Assembly: GCA_034408745.1 (NCBI GenBank)
Contig: JAWXCM010000192.1
Coordinates: 1-55,083 of the forward strand
Length of the DNA stretch: 55,083 bases
Direction: 5' to 3'
From: JAWXCM01 sp034408745
GTDB lineage: Bacteria; Acidobacteriota; Terriglobia; Bryobacterales; Bryobacteraceae
Shown: one piece after another, positions 6,973 to 14,909 of the stretch
How positions within the stretch are numbered: the stretch's first letter is position 1
Layout: each line of letters opens with the position of its first letter
Notes under the pieces: generated by a model
The model's database searches: none
The model's input: the letters and a program-made list of their open reading frames with translations, nothing else
Told to the model about the DNA's origin: nothing
Translations under genes and position numbers: made by a program

Positions 6973-9015
6973 ATGACCGAACGTGAGACCGCTGTTACCA
7001 CGATTGCTGAGCGCATTGAGGTGCTCCGTACGGAGCTGGCCCAGGGCGAATACGTCACAGGTGACGTATCCCGCTGGGTCCAGTCTCTCGTGCAGCTCTC
7101 GGAGCTGGCCCGAAGCTTCGGAAACACCGATACGGCCAGTTTCGCCGATGAGCTCGCTGCTCACCTCCAGGAACGAATTGACGCGGAGGATGGCGCCGAG
7201 TTCATCAACGGCGGTCTTGCAAAGCTGACTGAGACTCTCCTTCGCCCGATGGAAGTCGTGGCCAACGCAGTACCCTCGTTCAGTCTGGCTCAGGATCCCG
7301 AGCTGGTTGGCGACTTCATCATGGAGAGCCGGGAACATCTGAGTTCTATTGAAGAGCACCTTCTCAGGCTTGAAAGAGGTGAGGACGGGACGGAGGCTGT
7401 ACACTCCATTTTCCGTAGCTTTCATACAATCAAAGGACTTGCCGGGTTCCTCGAGTTTGCTCTCATCCAGGAGGTCGCTCACGAGGTCGAGAGCCTGCTC
7501 GATATGGTCCGGCAGGGCGAAATCAACGTCACGCCTGCCATTGTCGACGCGGTGCTGGAGAGCCGCGACTACCTGGGTAAGTGGCTGACTCTCCTGGAAT
7601 CTGGTGCGATCGGTCAAGTTCCGGCAGAGCTGGCCGATCCGAAGCCTCTCATTGCGCGCATTCATGCGTCGACCGACACCGACACAGTGTCCGTCGATGA
7701 TCTGCCCCTGACCGTAGAAACCGGGGACTCCGATCAAATCTTAGCCGACCCCCGCGGTGAGCTGTCGAACCCTGAACCCTCCATCGACACGGCAGCGCCC
7801 GCCGCACCGGTAAAGCAGGAGGCAAGCGGCGGGATTGCCAAAGTCGTCAACACAAGAGCGATCAAGGTAAGCACCGACAAGCTCGACTCTCTGGTCGACA
7901 TGGTAGGGGAAATGGTAATCGCGCAATCGCTGATTCGCCACGACCCGGAGCTGACCAGCCTTCAGAGCAGCCGTCTCATGCGCAACCTGGCGCAGCTCGG
8001 CCGAATTACGAATGACGTCCAGCGGACCGCGATGTCCATGCGTATGGTCCCGGTGGGAACACTGTTCCAGAAGATGGCCAGACTGGTCCGGGACCTGAGT
8101 CGCAAATTCGGGAAGCGAATCGAGTTTGAGACTCAGGGCGACCATGTGGAGCTGGACCGCAATATCGTCGAAGAACTCGGAGACCCGATGATGCACATGG
8201 TTCGGAACGCGATCGACCATGGCATCGAAACGGAAGCTGACAGACTTGCCGCTGGTAAGTCCGACTGCGCACGCATCGGTATGAAAGCGTTTCACCGGGC
8301 CGGACAAATCGTAATCGAGGTCTCGGACGACGGACGCGGTATCGATCGGGCACGCGTTCTCAACAAAGCACGTCAAAAAGGATTGATAAACCCGGGCGAG
8401 ACTTTAAGCGATGCCGAAACGCTTGCCTTGATTTTCCAGCCGGGTTTTTCCACGGTGGAGAACGTCAGCGACATTTCCGGCCGAGGGGTCGGCATGGACG
8501 TGGTCCGAAAGCAGATTACGAGGCTTCGCGGCAACATCGAAATAGTGTCCGTGCCCGGAAAAGGCACCACGTTCTCACTGAAAGTCCCGCTCACGCTTGC
8601 CATCATCGACGGCCTGGTAGTGGTAGTCGGGGAAGAGCGCTTCATCATTCCACTTGCGTCGGTTCGCGAACTGCTCCGACCGAAGCCCGAGATGTTGTCG
8701 AGTGTCGAGAATCAGGCCGAGATGGTCTGTATTCGCGATCAGCTGCTCCCTATGGTTCGTCTGTACAACCGGTTCGGGGTGACCCCGCGGTCGACAAACC
8801 CAGCCGAATGTGTTTTGGTGGTCGCCGACGCCGATGGCACATCGTTCTGCCTGATGGTGGACGAGATGGCAGGCAAACAGGAGGTTGTTATCAAGAGTCT
8901 TGGCCGGCTGTTTCAAAATGTCGCTGGCGTGGCAGGCGGCGCTATCCTGGGCGATGGGCGCGTCGGTCTGATTCTCGACCTGAAAACTCTCTTTGGCGGC
9001 CGCAAGAGTGTCTGA
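6973..9015 (+). CDS. cheA: Chemotaxis histidine kinase CheA with an extra N-terminal helical region
   Basis: CheA autophosphorylates and passes phosphate to CheY and CheB. The protein has 680 residues and starts after a GAGGAG site. The HPt domain is at about 106-225 with the phosphorylated histidine H151 (SFHTIKGLAGF). A variable linker (about 230-290) has no recognisable P2 CheY-binding domain. Dimerisation begins near 295 (IKVSTDKLDSLVDMVGEM), the ATPase N box is HMVRNAIDHGIE (408-419), with SDDGRGI and GRGVGMDVV further on, and the CheW-like domain closes the protein (about 555-675). About 105 residues precede the HPt, which is more than in standard CheA. It overlaps cheR. Confidence 0.96.
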   Translation: MTERETAVTTIAERIEVLRTELAQGEYVTGDVSRWVQSLVQLSELARSFGNTDTASFADELAAHLQERIDAEDGAEFINGGLAKLTETLLRPMEVVANAVPSFSLAQDPELVGDFIMESREHLSSIEEHLLRLERGEDGTEAVHSIFRSFHTIKGLAGFLEFALIQEVAHEVESLLDMVRQGEINVTPAIVDAVLESRDYLGKWLTLLESGAIGQVPAELADPKPLIARIHASTDTDTVSVDDLPLTVETGDSDQILADPRGELSNPEPSIDTAAPAAPVKQEASGGIAKVVNTRAIKVSTDKLDSLVDMVGEMVIAQSLIRHDPELTSLQSSRLMRNLAQLGRITNDVQRTAMSMRMVPVGTLFQKMARLVRDLSRKFGKRIEFETQGDHVELDRNIVEELGDPMMHMVRNAIDHGIETEADRLAAGKSDCARIGMKAFHRAGQIVIEVSDDGRGIDRARVLNKARQKGLINPGETLSDAETLALIFQPGFSTVENVSDISGRGVGMDVVRKQITRLRGNIEIVSVPGKGTTFSLKVPLTLAIIDGLVVVVGEERFIIPLASVRELLRPKPEMLSSVENQAEMVCIRDQLLPMVRLYNRFGVTPRSTNPAECVLVVADADGTSFCLMVDEMAGKQEVVIKSLGRLFQNVAGVAGGAILGDGRVGLILDLKTLFGGRKSV

Positions 9016-9844
9016 CGCAGCAGTCTGGAGCGCAGCCCCGGAAATTACCCGCAAAGAGTTCACCGCCCTGCGTGACCTCCTTCACGGCACGTTCGGACTG
9101 GACCTTCGCGAAGGCAAAGAGCGCCTGGTGACCGCAAGGTTGAGCAAGTACCTGCGATCCGGCGGTTTCGCGACCTTCGATCAGTACTTACGTCATGTCC
9201 AGGCGGACCGGTCCGGCGACAAGCTGACCGAACTGGTGGATGCGATGACGACGAACCACACCAGCTTCCTTCGGGAGCCGGAGCACTTTCGCTTCCTCGC
9301 TTCAGTGATCGTGCCGGAGTTGCGTAAGCGATCGAGTATTACGGTTTGGTCCGCTGCGAGTTCAACGGGTGAGGAACCGTATTCGATTCTGTTCAGCCTG
9401 GACGACGCGCTGCAGGGTGGCAGCCGCCCCGATGTTCGAATCGTGGGCACAGACATATCCACCCGGGTTCTGCGAACCGCGCAGCAGGGACTCTACGTAG
9501 CCGAGAAGTTGAAGTACCTTCCTCCTGCGTGGCTCCCGAAGTATTTTCAGTCGCAAGACCGGGGCAAAACGTCATGGCAGGTTCGGCCCGAGTGGCGCGC
9601 GAAGGTCGAGTTCCGCCGACTGAACCTAATGGAGCCTCTTCCCGTTCGCGGCTCCTACCCGGTGATCTTCTGCCGGAACGTGATGATCTATTTCGATAAA
9701 GCAACACAGAGCGCGGTGGTACGGAAACTTGCGTCGGCGCTCGAACCAGGCGGCTATCTCCTGGTGGGGCACTCTGAGAGCCTGACGGGTCTGGATCACT
9801 CCCTCCAGTATGTGCGTCCCGCTGTGTATCGGAGACCGGCATGA
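9008..9844 (+). CDS. cheR: Chemoreceptor glutamate methyltransferase CheR
   Basis: CheR methylates receptor glutamates with S-adenosylmethionine. The product has an N-terminal helical domain and a SAM-binding Rossmann domain, with the family signatures TNHTSFLREPEHF, WSAASSTGEEPYS and FCRNVMIYFD. I place the start at the GTG at 9008, eight bases before the cheA stop is complete, giving 278 residues. A TTG at 8993 would add five residues. Length and order match stand-alone CheR. No pentapeptide-binding insertion is obvious. It forms the adaptation set with cheB and cheD in the same operon. Confidence 0.95.
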   Translation: MSDAAVWSAAPEITRKEFTALRDLLHGTFGLDLREGKERLVTARLSKYLRSGGFATFDQYLRHVQADRSGDKLTELVDAMTTNHTSFLREPEHFRFLASVIVPELRKRSSITVWSAASSTGEEPYSILFSLDDALQGGSRPDVRIVGTDISTRVLRTAQQGLYVAEKLKYLPPAWLPKYFQSQDRGKTSWQVRPEWRAKVEFRRLNLMEPLPVRGSYPVIFCRNVMIYFDKATQSAVVRKLASALEPGGYLLVGHSESLTGLDHSLQYVRPAVYRRPA

Positions 9845-9860
9845 ACGTCTGGAGGAACCG

Positions 9861-10382
9861 ATGGTAACCACCATCGTTGGTATTGGCGAGTGCCGGGTCT
9901 GCACCCGCGACGACGGCCGTTTGATTACGTATGCACTGGGGTCCTGCATCGCGGTGGTTGCCTGGGATCCTGTCGCCAAAATAGGGGGGCTGTTGCATTT
10001 CCTGTTGCCCGATTCGTCCACCAGCACGGTTCGGGGAAGCGCCAACCCCGGGCTGTTTGCCGACACAGGGATTCCCATGCTGTTAAAGAGTTGCTTTGAA
10101 TCTGGTGCTGCCAGGGAGAGGCTCGTGCTCCGCGCTGCCGGAGGTGCGAAGGTGCTGGAAAACGGCAGTCACTTCGACATCGGCAATCGCAACCATACCA
10201 GCATGCGAAAAGCCCTTTGGAAGGCCGGAATGTTTCTGCAGGGAGAAGCCACCGGAGGAACTGAGTCCCGGACCGTGAGCCTCGATATCGCCACGGGTGC
10301 AATGTTGATTCGTCAGGGAGCGGCGCCCTGGCGTGAGTTGGCGGCGCGAAGGGGAACGGCTGCGGCCGTGAGGGCACTATGA
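9861..10382 (+). CDS. cheD: Chemoreceptor glutamine deamidase CheD
   Basis: CheD deamidates receptor glutamines and in many bacteria also binds CheC-like phosphatases. The start at 9861 follows GGAGGA at 9851-9856 and gives 173 residues. The catalytic Cys is C29 (ALGSCIAVVAWD) and the catalytic His is H46 (GGLLHFLLPD). The long frame upstream to 9810 overlaps cheR and is not used. The stop overlaps the next cheY by four bases (ATGA). Since the operon has CheX but no clear CheC, any CheD regulation by a phosphatase would have to involve CheX, which is inference. Confidence 0.94.
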   Translation: MVTTIVGIGECRVCTRDDGRLITYALGSCIAVVAWDPVAKIGGLLHFLLPDSSTSTVRGSANPGLFADTGIPMLLKSCFESGAARERLVLRAAGGAKVLENGSHFDIGNRNHTSMRKALWKAGMFLQGEATGGTESRTVSLDIATGAMLIRQGAAPWRELAARRGTAAAVRAL

Positions 10383-10780
10383 GAACCTGGAGGATTCTGA
10401 TTGTGGATGATTCGCCCGCAATGCGGTCCTTTATTCGCAGGGTCATTCAGCTTTGCGACTTCGGAACCTGCGAGTTCCTGGAGGCTGGAAACGGGGTTGA
10501 GGCGCTGGCCACAATCGATTTGCATGCTCCCGATGTCGTGCTGACAGACATCAACATGCCGGTCATGAACGGGGAAGAGTTGCTGCGGATTATGGCGGCG
10601 AGGGTCACAGGCAGCAAGCCTCCTGTCATCGTGGTCTCCACCGATTCAACTCACACGCGTGTCAGCAACATGCTGCAGCTTGGAGCAACATCGTACCTGA
10701 AAAAGCCGTTTACGCCGGAAGCGATGCGGCAGGTATTAGAAGAAACAAAGCTGCTGCTCGACGAGGTTTTGCAGGCCTGA
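10379..10780 (+). CDS. cheY: Single-domain response regulator, CheY type (second copy)
   Basis: A 133-residue receiver domain with acidic residues D10/D11, phospho-acceptor D57 (LTDINMPVMNG), switch residue S87 or T88 and lysine K109 (LKKPFTPEAM). It is clearly diverged from the first copy at 4018, with a longer N-terminus and an extended last helix. It is coupled to cheD by a four-base overlap and is followed by a second CheX-type gene after 24 bases. The two copies may divide labour as motor effector and phosphate sink, but the sequence does not say which does what. Confidence 0.91.
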   Translation: MRTWRILIVDDSPAMRSFIRRVIQLCDFGTCEFLEAGNGVEALATIDLHAPDVVLTDINMPVMNGEELLRIMAARVTGSKPPVIVVSTDSTHTRVSNMLQLGATSYLKKPFTPEAMRQVLEETKLLLDEVLQA

Positions 10781-10804
10781 TGTAAGGAAGGATGGCCGAT
10801 AGAA

Positions 10805-11275
10805 ATGTCTCAGCTGGTGTCTATGGATGTGATGTTACGGTCGCTGGATCTGGCCGTTACCGAAACGTTGGAGACGATGTTCTTTGCCGACGCGCTGCCA
10901 GCACCGCTGGCAGGACTTCCCTCTGGGGGGATATCGAGCGTGGTGCGGTTTGAGGGTGACGCCACGGGCTTGCTCGAACTTAGAGTCAGCGAATCGAGCG
11001 CGAAAGAGCTCGCGGCGAGCTTTCTGGGAATAGACCCGCCGGAGGTCGATCGAATTCAGATTGAGTCCGTTTGCGGGGAGATGGCCAACATGATCTGTGG
11101 AGCGATGGTGAGTATTGCCGCGCCGGAAGGCCGGTTCGCGCTCAGTCCGCCTCAGGTACTGGAGCCCGGCGAGGCCGCTCCGGTATGTTCAATTATTCGG
11201 ACCTATGAAATGGAATCTGAATGCCTCGAAGTAGGCCTGAGTTGCTCGTTTACCGACTACTCCAGGGAGCACTAG
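10805..11275 (+). CDS. cheX: CheX-family chemotaxis phosphatase (second copy)
   Basis: A 156-residue protein with one CheX-type catalytic motif, E92 and N95 in CGEMANMICG. The remainder (SSVVRFEGDATGLLELRVS and the later ESECLEVGLSC) follows the CheX alpha/beta layout. It probably dephosphorylates the CheY encoded just upstream. It is only loosely similar to the first CheX at 4389, which suggests an old duplication rather than a recent one. An AAGGAAGG element stands at about 10785-10792, and the spacing to the ATG is rather long. The stop is followed at once by the cheB start. Confidence 0.8.
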   Translation: MSQLVSMDVMLRSLDLAVTETLETMFFADALPAPLAGLPSGGISSVVRFEGDATGLLELRVSESSAKELAASFLGIDPPEVDRIQIESVCGEMANMICGAMVSIAAPEGRFALSPPQVLEPGEAAPVCSIIRTYEMESECLEVGLSCSFTDYSREH

Positions 11276-12352
11276 ATGAGTGTGGGAAAGAGCCGAGTCC
11301 TGGTAATCGACGATTCACCGCTCGTTCGGAGGATTCTGTGTGAAGCGATCGCCTCCGCTCCGGATTTGGAAGTGGTCGGCTCGGCGCCTGACGCCGTGGT
11401 GGCCGAGGAGATGCTCCGGGAGTTGCGGCCCGACGTCCTGACGCTCGATCTCCAGATGCCGCGGATGGACGGCATCACATTCCTGAAGAGACTGATGGCC
11501 AGCGACAGACCGGTGCCAACAGTGGTCGTCAGTTCGCTGGCACAGGCTGGCTGTAAGATTGCACTCGAAGCGCTCGAAGCGGGAGCAACCGACGTGGTCG
11601 CCAAGCCTGGGAAGCTGCTGGCGGCGGCCGACCTTCGAGCGATTTTGATCTCGCGAGTACGGGCGGCGGCCCAGGCTCGTGTGGTACGCCGCACGGCGCA
11701 TGCGGCACCGGTACCGCGCGCCAAAGCCGGCACGACTCTGCGCACCTCGGGGTTTCCGCCTGTCGTAATTGGGATTGGTGCCTCGACCGGTGGAACAGAA
11801 GCCGTTCGCCAGGTGCTGCAGGACATTCCGGCCAACTCTCCCCCGATACTCATTGTGCAGCACATCCCACCAGTGTTCTCCCGAGCCTTCGCCCAGCGCC
11901 TCGACCAGGTATGTGCGATTCGCGTGAAAGAGGCAGAGGACGGTGATGTGGTGTCCGAGGGGCTCGCGCTGGTCGCGCCGGGTGACGCCCACCTGATCTT
12001 GACAGAGACCTCCAGGGGCCTGGTTGCGAGACTTACCAGCGGAGAAAGAGTATGTTACCAGCGACCTGCCGTGGACGTGTTGTTTGAATCGATGGCAAGG
12101 CTTCGCCGGTCGCGGTGCGTGGGTGTCGTGCTTACGGGTATGGGTTCAGACGGCGCGAACGGTCTGCTCCAGATGCGCCGTGCCGGCGCCCGCACGCTGG
12201 CGCAGGACGAGGCTTCCTGCGTCGTCTACGGGATGCCCAAGCAGGCGGTGCTTAACGGCGCTGCCGAGCAGTCTTCCCCGCTGGGTCAGATTGGCCGGTT
12301 GATGTGCTCACTGGCAGCGCACCATACGCAGAAAACGGTCCGCGATCAGTGA
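11276..12352 (+). CDS. cheB: Chemotaxis response regulator and receptor methylesterase CheB
   Basis: CheB removes methyl groups from receptors when its receiver domain is phosphorylated. The 358 residues comprise a receiver (about 5-125, phospho-acceptor D58, K110 in VVAKPGK), a linker, and the esterase domain from about 160. The catalytic triad is S170 (GIGASTGG), H196 (VQHIPP) and D292 (GMGSDGANG). It is the last gene of the che operon and starts directly after the cheX stop. Its 3' end overlaps the convergent transporter gene on the minus strand by seven bases. Confidence 0.97.
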   Translation: MSVGKSRVLVIDDSPLVRRILCEAIASAPDLEVVGSAPDAVVAEEMLRELRPDVLTLDLQMPRMDGITFLKRLMASDRPVPTVVVSSLAQAGCKIALEALEAGATDVVAKPGKLLAAADLRAILISRVRAAAQARVVRRTAHAAPVPRAKAGTTLRTSGFPPVVIGIGASTGGTEAVRQVLQDIPANSPPILIVQHIPPVFSRAFAQRLDQVCAIRVKEAEDGDVVSEGLALVAPGDAHLILTETSRGLVARLTSGERVCYQRPAVDVLFESMARLRRSRCVGVVLTGMGSDGANGLLQMRRAGARTLAQDEASCVVYGMPKQAVLNGAAEQSSPLGQIGRLMCSLAAHHTQKTVRDQ

Positions 12353-13587
12353 AGAGAATCGCGGATCTGGATCCCGGCCAGCGCAAGGGTGAGCCCGATC
12401 ATGACCGCCACGGCTGTCCATGCCACGACGTTGTATACCGATGAGTTTACCCAGTCCTTCATGAGACTGCGCCTGTTGATGAGCGACGTCATGAACACCA
12501 GCACAACGGGCAGAAGCACGCCGTTGATAATCTGAGAAACCAGAATCATGCGGACGAGTGGAAAGCCCGGAATCAGGATGACGCCCGCCCCGACGGCAAT
12601 CAACAGGGTAATCAGCCAGTAAAACACCGGGGCTTCGCGAAAACTCCGGTTAACCCCGGACTCGAATCCGAGTCCTTCACAAACCGTATAGGCGGTGGAA
12701 AGCGGCAGGATACAAGCCGCAAACACAGAGGCGTTCAGCAAGCCTGCGCAAAACAACAGGTACGCGTAGGAACCGAACGGCCGCAGCGCCATCGCAGCAT
12801 CGGCGGAATCGCGAATGTCGCGCGGGCCGTTGGTCCAGATGGCGCCTGCACAAGACACGATAATAAAAAATGCAATCACCGACATCACGATACAGCCCAC
12901 AATGACTTCAATTCGCGATTCGGCATAGTCCTTGGCCGTAACTCCCTTTTCCACCACGGCTGCCTGCAGAAAAAACTGCATCCAGGGAGCAACAGACGTA
13001 CCTACCATCCCGATCAGCATCGCAATGTACCCGGTGTCGAGCATCAGCACGGGCCGCACACTGTAAACAGCGGCCTCACGCCAGTCCGGCTTCACCAGAA
13101 TCCCGGATATCAGGTAGCAAATATACAGCGAGGTGGCAAACAGAAATACTTTTTCAATACGGTTGTAATTCGTCTTTAGAATGAGAAACCATACGCCAAC
13201 GGCTACAGCAGGGACACAAATATAGCGACTGATTCCGAATAACTCGAGGGAACTGGCGACACCGGCAAAGTTGGCCATAACGTTCGCCAGGTTCACGACG
13301 AGAAGCGCCATCAGCATAACGAATGTAGTCCGAAGGCCAAACTCCTCCCGAATCAGGTCCGAGAGGCCTTTGCCCGTAACAGCCCCCATTCGTGAGCACA
13401 TTTCCTGAGTAACAATCAGCAGAATCGTAATCGGCAGCAGCGTCCACAGAGGCAGGTACCCATACTTTGCCCCTGCCTGCGAATACGTGAAAATACCGCC
13501 TGCGTCGTTGTCGACCACCGCCGTAATGAACCCCGGTCCGAGTACGGCAAAGAAGACCGTGATGCGATGTCGAAAACGTCGTAACAT
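12346..13587 (-). CDS. NRAMP-related divalent metal transporter, probably Mg2+ type
   Basis: A 413-residue protein with about eleven membrane helices and the NRAMP start VLGPGFITAVVDNDAGGI. The canonical NRAMP metal site is DPGN in TM1 and MPH in TM6. Here TM1 has DAGG (D28-G31) and TM6 has A200-P201-W202 in place of Met-Pro-His. Loss of the metal-binding methionine is reported for NRAMP-related Mg2+ transporters (NRMT), so I infer Mg2+ rather than Mn2+/Fe2+ as substrate. Its start overlaps the stop of the upstream MgtE-domain gene by one base (TGATG), so the two are coupled. The call as NRAMP superfamily is firm; the substrate is inference. Confidence 0.85.
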   Translation of the reverse strand: MLRRFRHRITVFFAVLGPGFITAVVDNDAGGIFTYSQAGAKYGYLPLWTLLPITILLIVTQEMCSRMGAVTGKGLSDLIREEFGLRTTFVMLMALLVVNLANVMANFAGVASSLELFGISRYICVPAVAVGVWFLILKTNYNRIEKVFLFATSLYICYLISGILVKPDWREAAVYSVRPVLMLDTGYIAMLIGMVGTSVAPWMQFFLQAAVVEKGVTAKDYAESRIEVIVGCIVMSVIAFFIIVSCAGAIWTNGPRDIRDSADAAMALRPFGSYAYLLFCAGLLNASVFAACILPLSTAYTVCEGLGFESGVNRSFREAPVFYWLITLLIAVGAGVILIPGFPLVRMILVSQIINGVLLPVVLVFMTSLINRRSLMKDWVNSSVYNVVAWTAVAVMIGLTLALAGIQIRDSLH

Positions 13588-14831
13588 CAGCGATGTCGCA
13601 GAACCGAAATGATGTCGTCCGCCGTAATGACGCCGGCCAGGCGTTCTTCTCCATCAACTACCGGCAGGGTGAGCAGATTGTATTTGTCAAAGAGGGCAGT
13701 GACTCGGTTCTCCCGTTCTTCCACATTTACCTGAATCAGAGTTTCCGAAGCGAACTTTTTCAACGGCTCCGCGCCGCCTGCCAGCAGCAGCCGCGCCAGC
13801 GGGACAGCGGCAACCAGACGGTCCGCATTGTCGGTCAGGAAGACTGTATTGAGGGTTTCCATGATCTCCAGGTCGTCTTTGAGCGCATTCAGGGCGTCCT
13901 GTACAGTTGCAGCTTCGGGCAATGCCACGAACTCCGTATTCATCAGAAATCCGGCGGTGTGCTCGTCATATTCGATAATTTCCCCGACTTCGGTGCGAGT
14001 CTCCTCGGTAACCTCTTCGAGAATGTCGCTCGAAGTCTGTTCTTCGAGCTCAGCGAGGGCGTGCGCGGCCTCATCGGGCGCCATCTCCTCAATGATCGCA
14101 GCCGCCTTTTCAGTTTCCAGAGACTCGAGAATACGGGCCTGGACATCCGGGTCCATCTCCGACAGCACCTCGGCCGCGACCTCGGCATCGATGTTCTCGA
14201 TGATGGCTTCCCGGTCCTCCGGGCTCAGCTCCTCTACAATGTCGGCGAGGTCGGCGGGGTGCATCTTCTCGAGCGCGTCGTGGGAGATGTTCAGGCGGAG
14301 CCTGCGCTGCGGATCGGGCTCGACTATGTTGCAGTACTCCCACCGGATCGAGTTGGGCGAGATAGAGCGCTGCAGATATCGGGTCAACGAAATGGGTAAG
14401 ACGCCCTGTACCAGCCGGCGGAAGATGCTTCGCACACCGATGTCGACTTCCAGGACGTCGAGGTACTGGTAGTTTTCGCCCTGTCTGATCTCGAACGTGA
14501 CGTCGTTGACACGGACCACCTTCCGGCCGAGCGCATCTATGATCTGCTGATCCAGCAGGTCGCGCACGATCCGGAGCATGTACTCGTCAGAGTGATACGG
14601 CGTCAGCTTCTCGTCACGGAGAAAGATTCCTTCCATGGAGACGCGGTGGACCTGGTCAAATCGAACTGTAAGCCAGGCCAGACCACCGCCAATCAGGAAG
14701 CGGTCCACCCGAACGGGGTTGATAATTGGCACAAGAGCCGCGTCTCTGACGCGACCAATCATTCGTCGGCGTGTATCAAAGACGCGGAGCCCGACCAGTT
14801 CTGTGCAGAACAGCACTTCCTGCTGAACCAT
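13587..14831 (-). CDS. Soluble PRC-barrel / MgtE N-domain / CBS-pair protein
   Basis: A 414-residue protein with no membrane helix. Two PRC-barrel-like segments come first (about residues 8-70 and 88-150). An acidic MgtE N-type superhelix follows (about 180-290, repeats such as LEKMHPADLADIVEELS). The segment EYDEHTAGFLMNTEFVALPE leads into a CBS pair (about 290-414). In true MgtE channels these cytosolic domains sense Mg2+ and gate the pore, but here the MgtE membrane domain is missing. The adjoining NRAMP-related gene, coupled by a one-base overlap, may supply the pore. An AAAGG site precedes the ATG at 14831. Its role as a Mg2+-responsive regulator is inference. Confidence 0.85.
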   Translation of the reverse strand: MVQQEVLFCTELVGLRVFDTRRRMIGRVRDAALVPIINPVRVDRFLIGGGLAWLTVRFDQVHRVSMEGIFLRDEKLTPYHSDEYMLRIVRDLLDQQIIDALGRKVVRVNDVTFEIRQGENYQYLDVLEVDIGVRSIFRRLVQGVLPISLTRYLQRSISPNSIRWEYCNIVEPDPQRRLRLNISHDALEKMHPADLADIVEELSPEDREAIIENIDAEVAAEVLSEMDPDVQARILESLETEKAAAIIEEMAPDEAAHALAELEEQTSSDILEEVTEETRTEVGEIIEYDEHTAGFLMNTEFVALPEAATVQDALNALKDDLEIMETLNTVFLTDNADRLVAAVPLARLLLAGGAEPLKKFASETLIQVNVEERENRVTALFDKYNLLTLPVVDGEERLAGVITADDIISVLRHR

Positions 14832-14909
14832 GGGATACCTTTCATGAGGTGTCTCCGGCAGTGGGAGCCGGCGCCGCTTCTTATATTAAGCCGTCGGGGT
14901 GCGTCTCGG

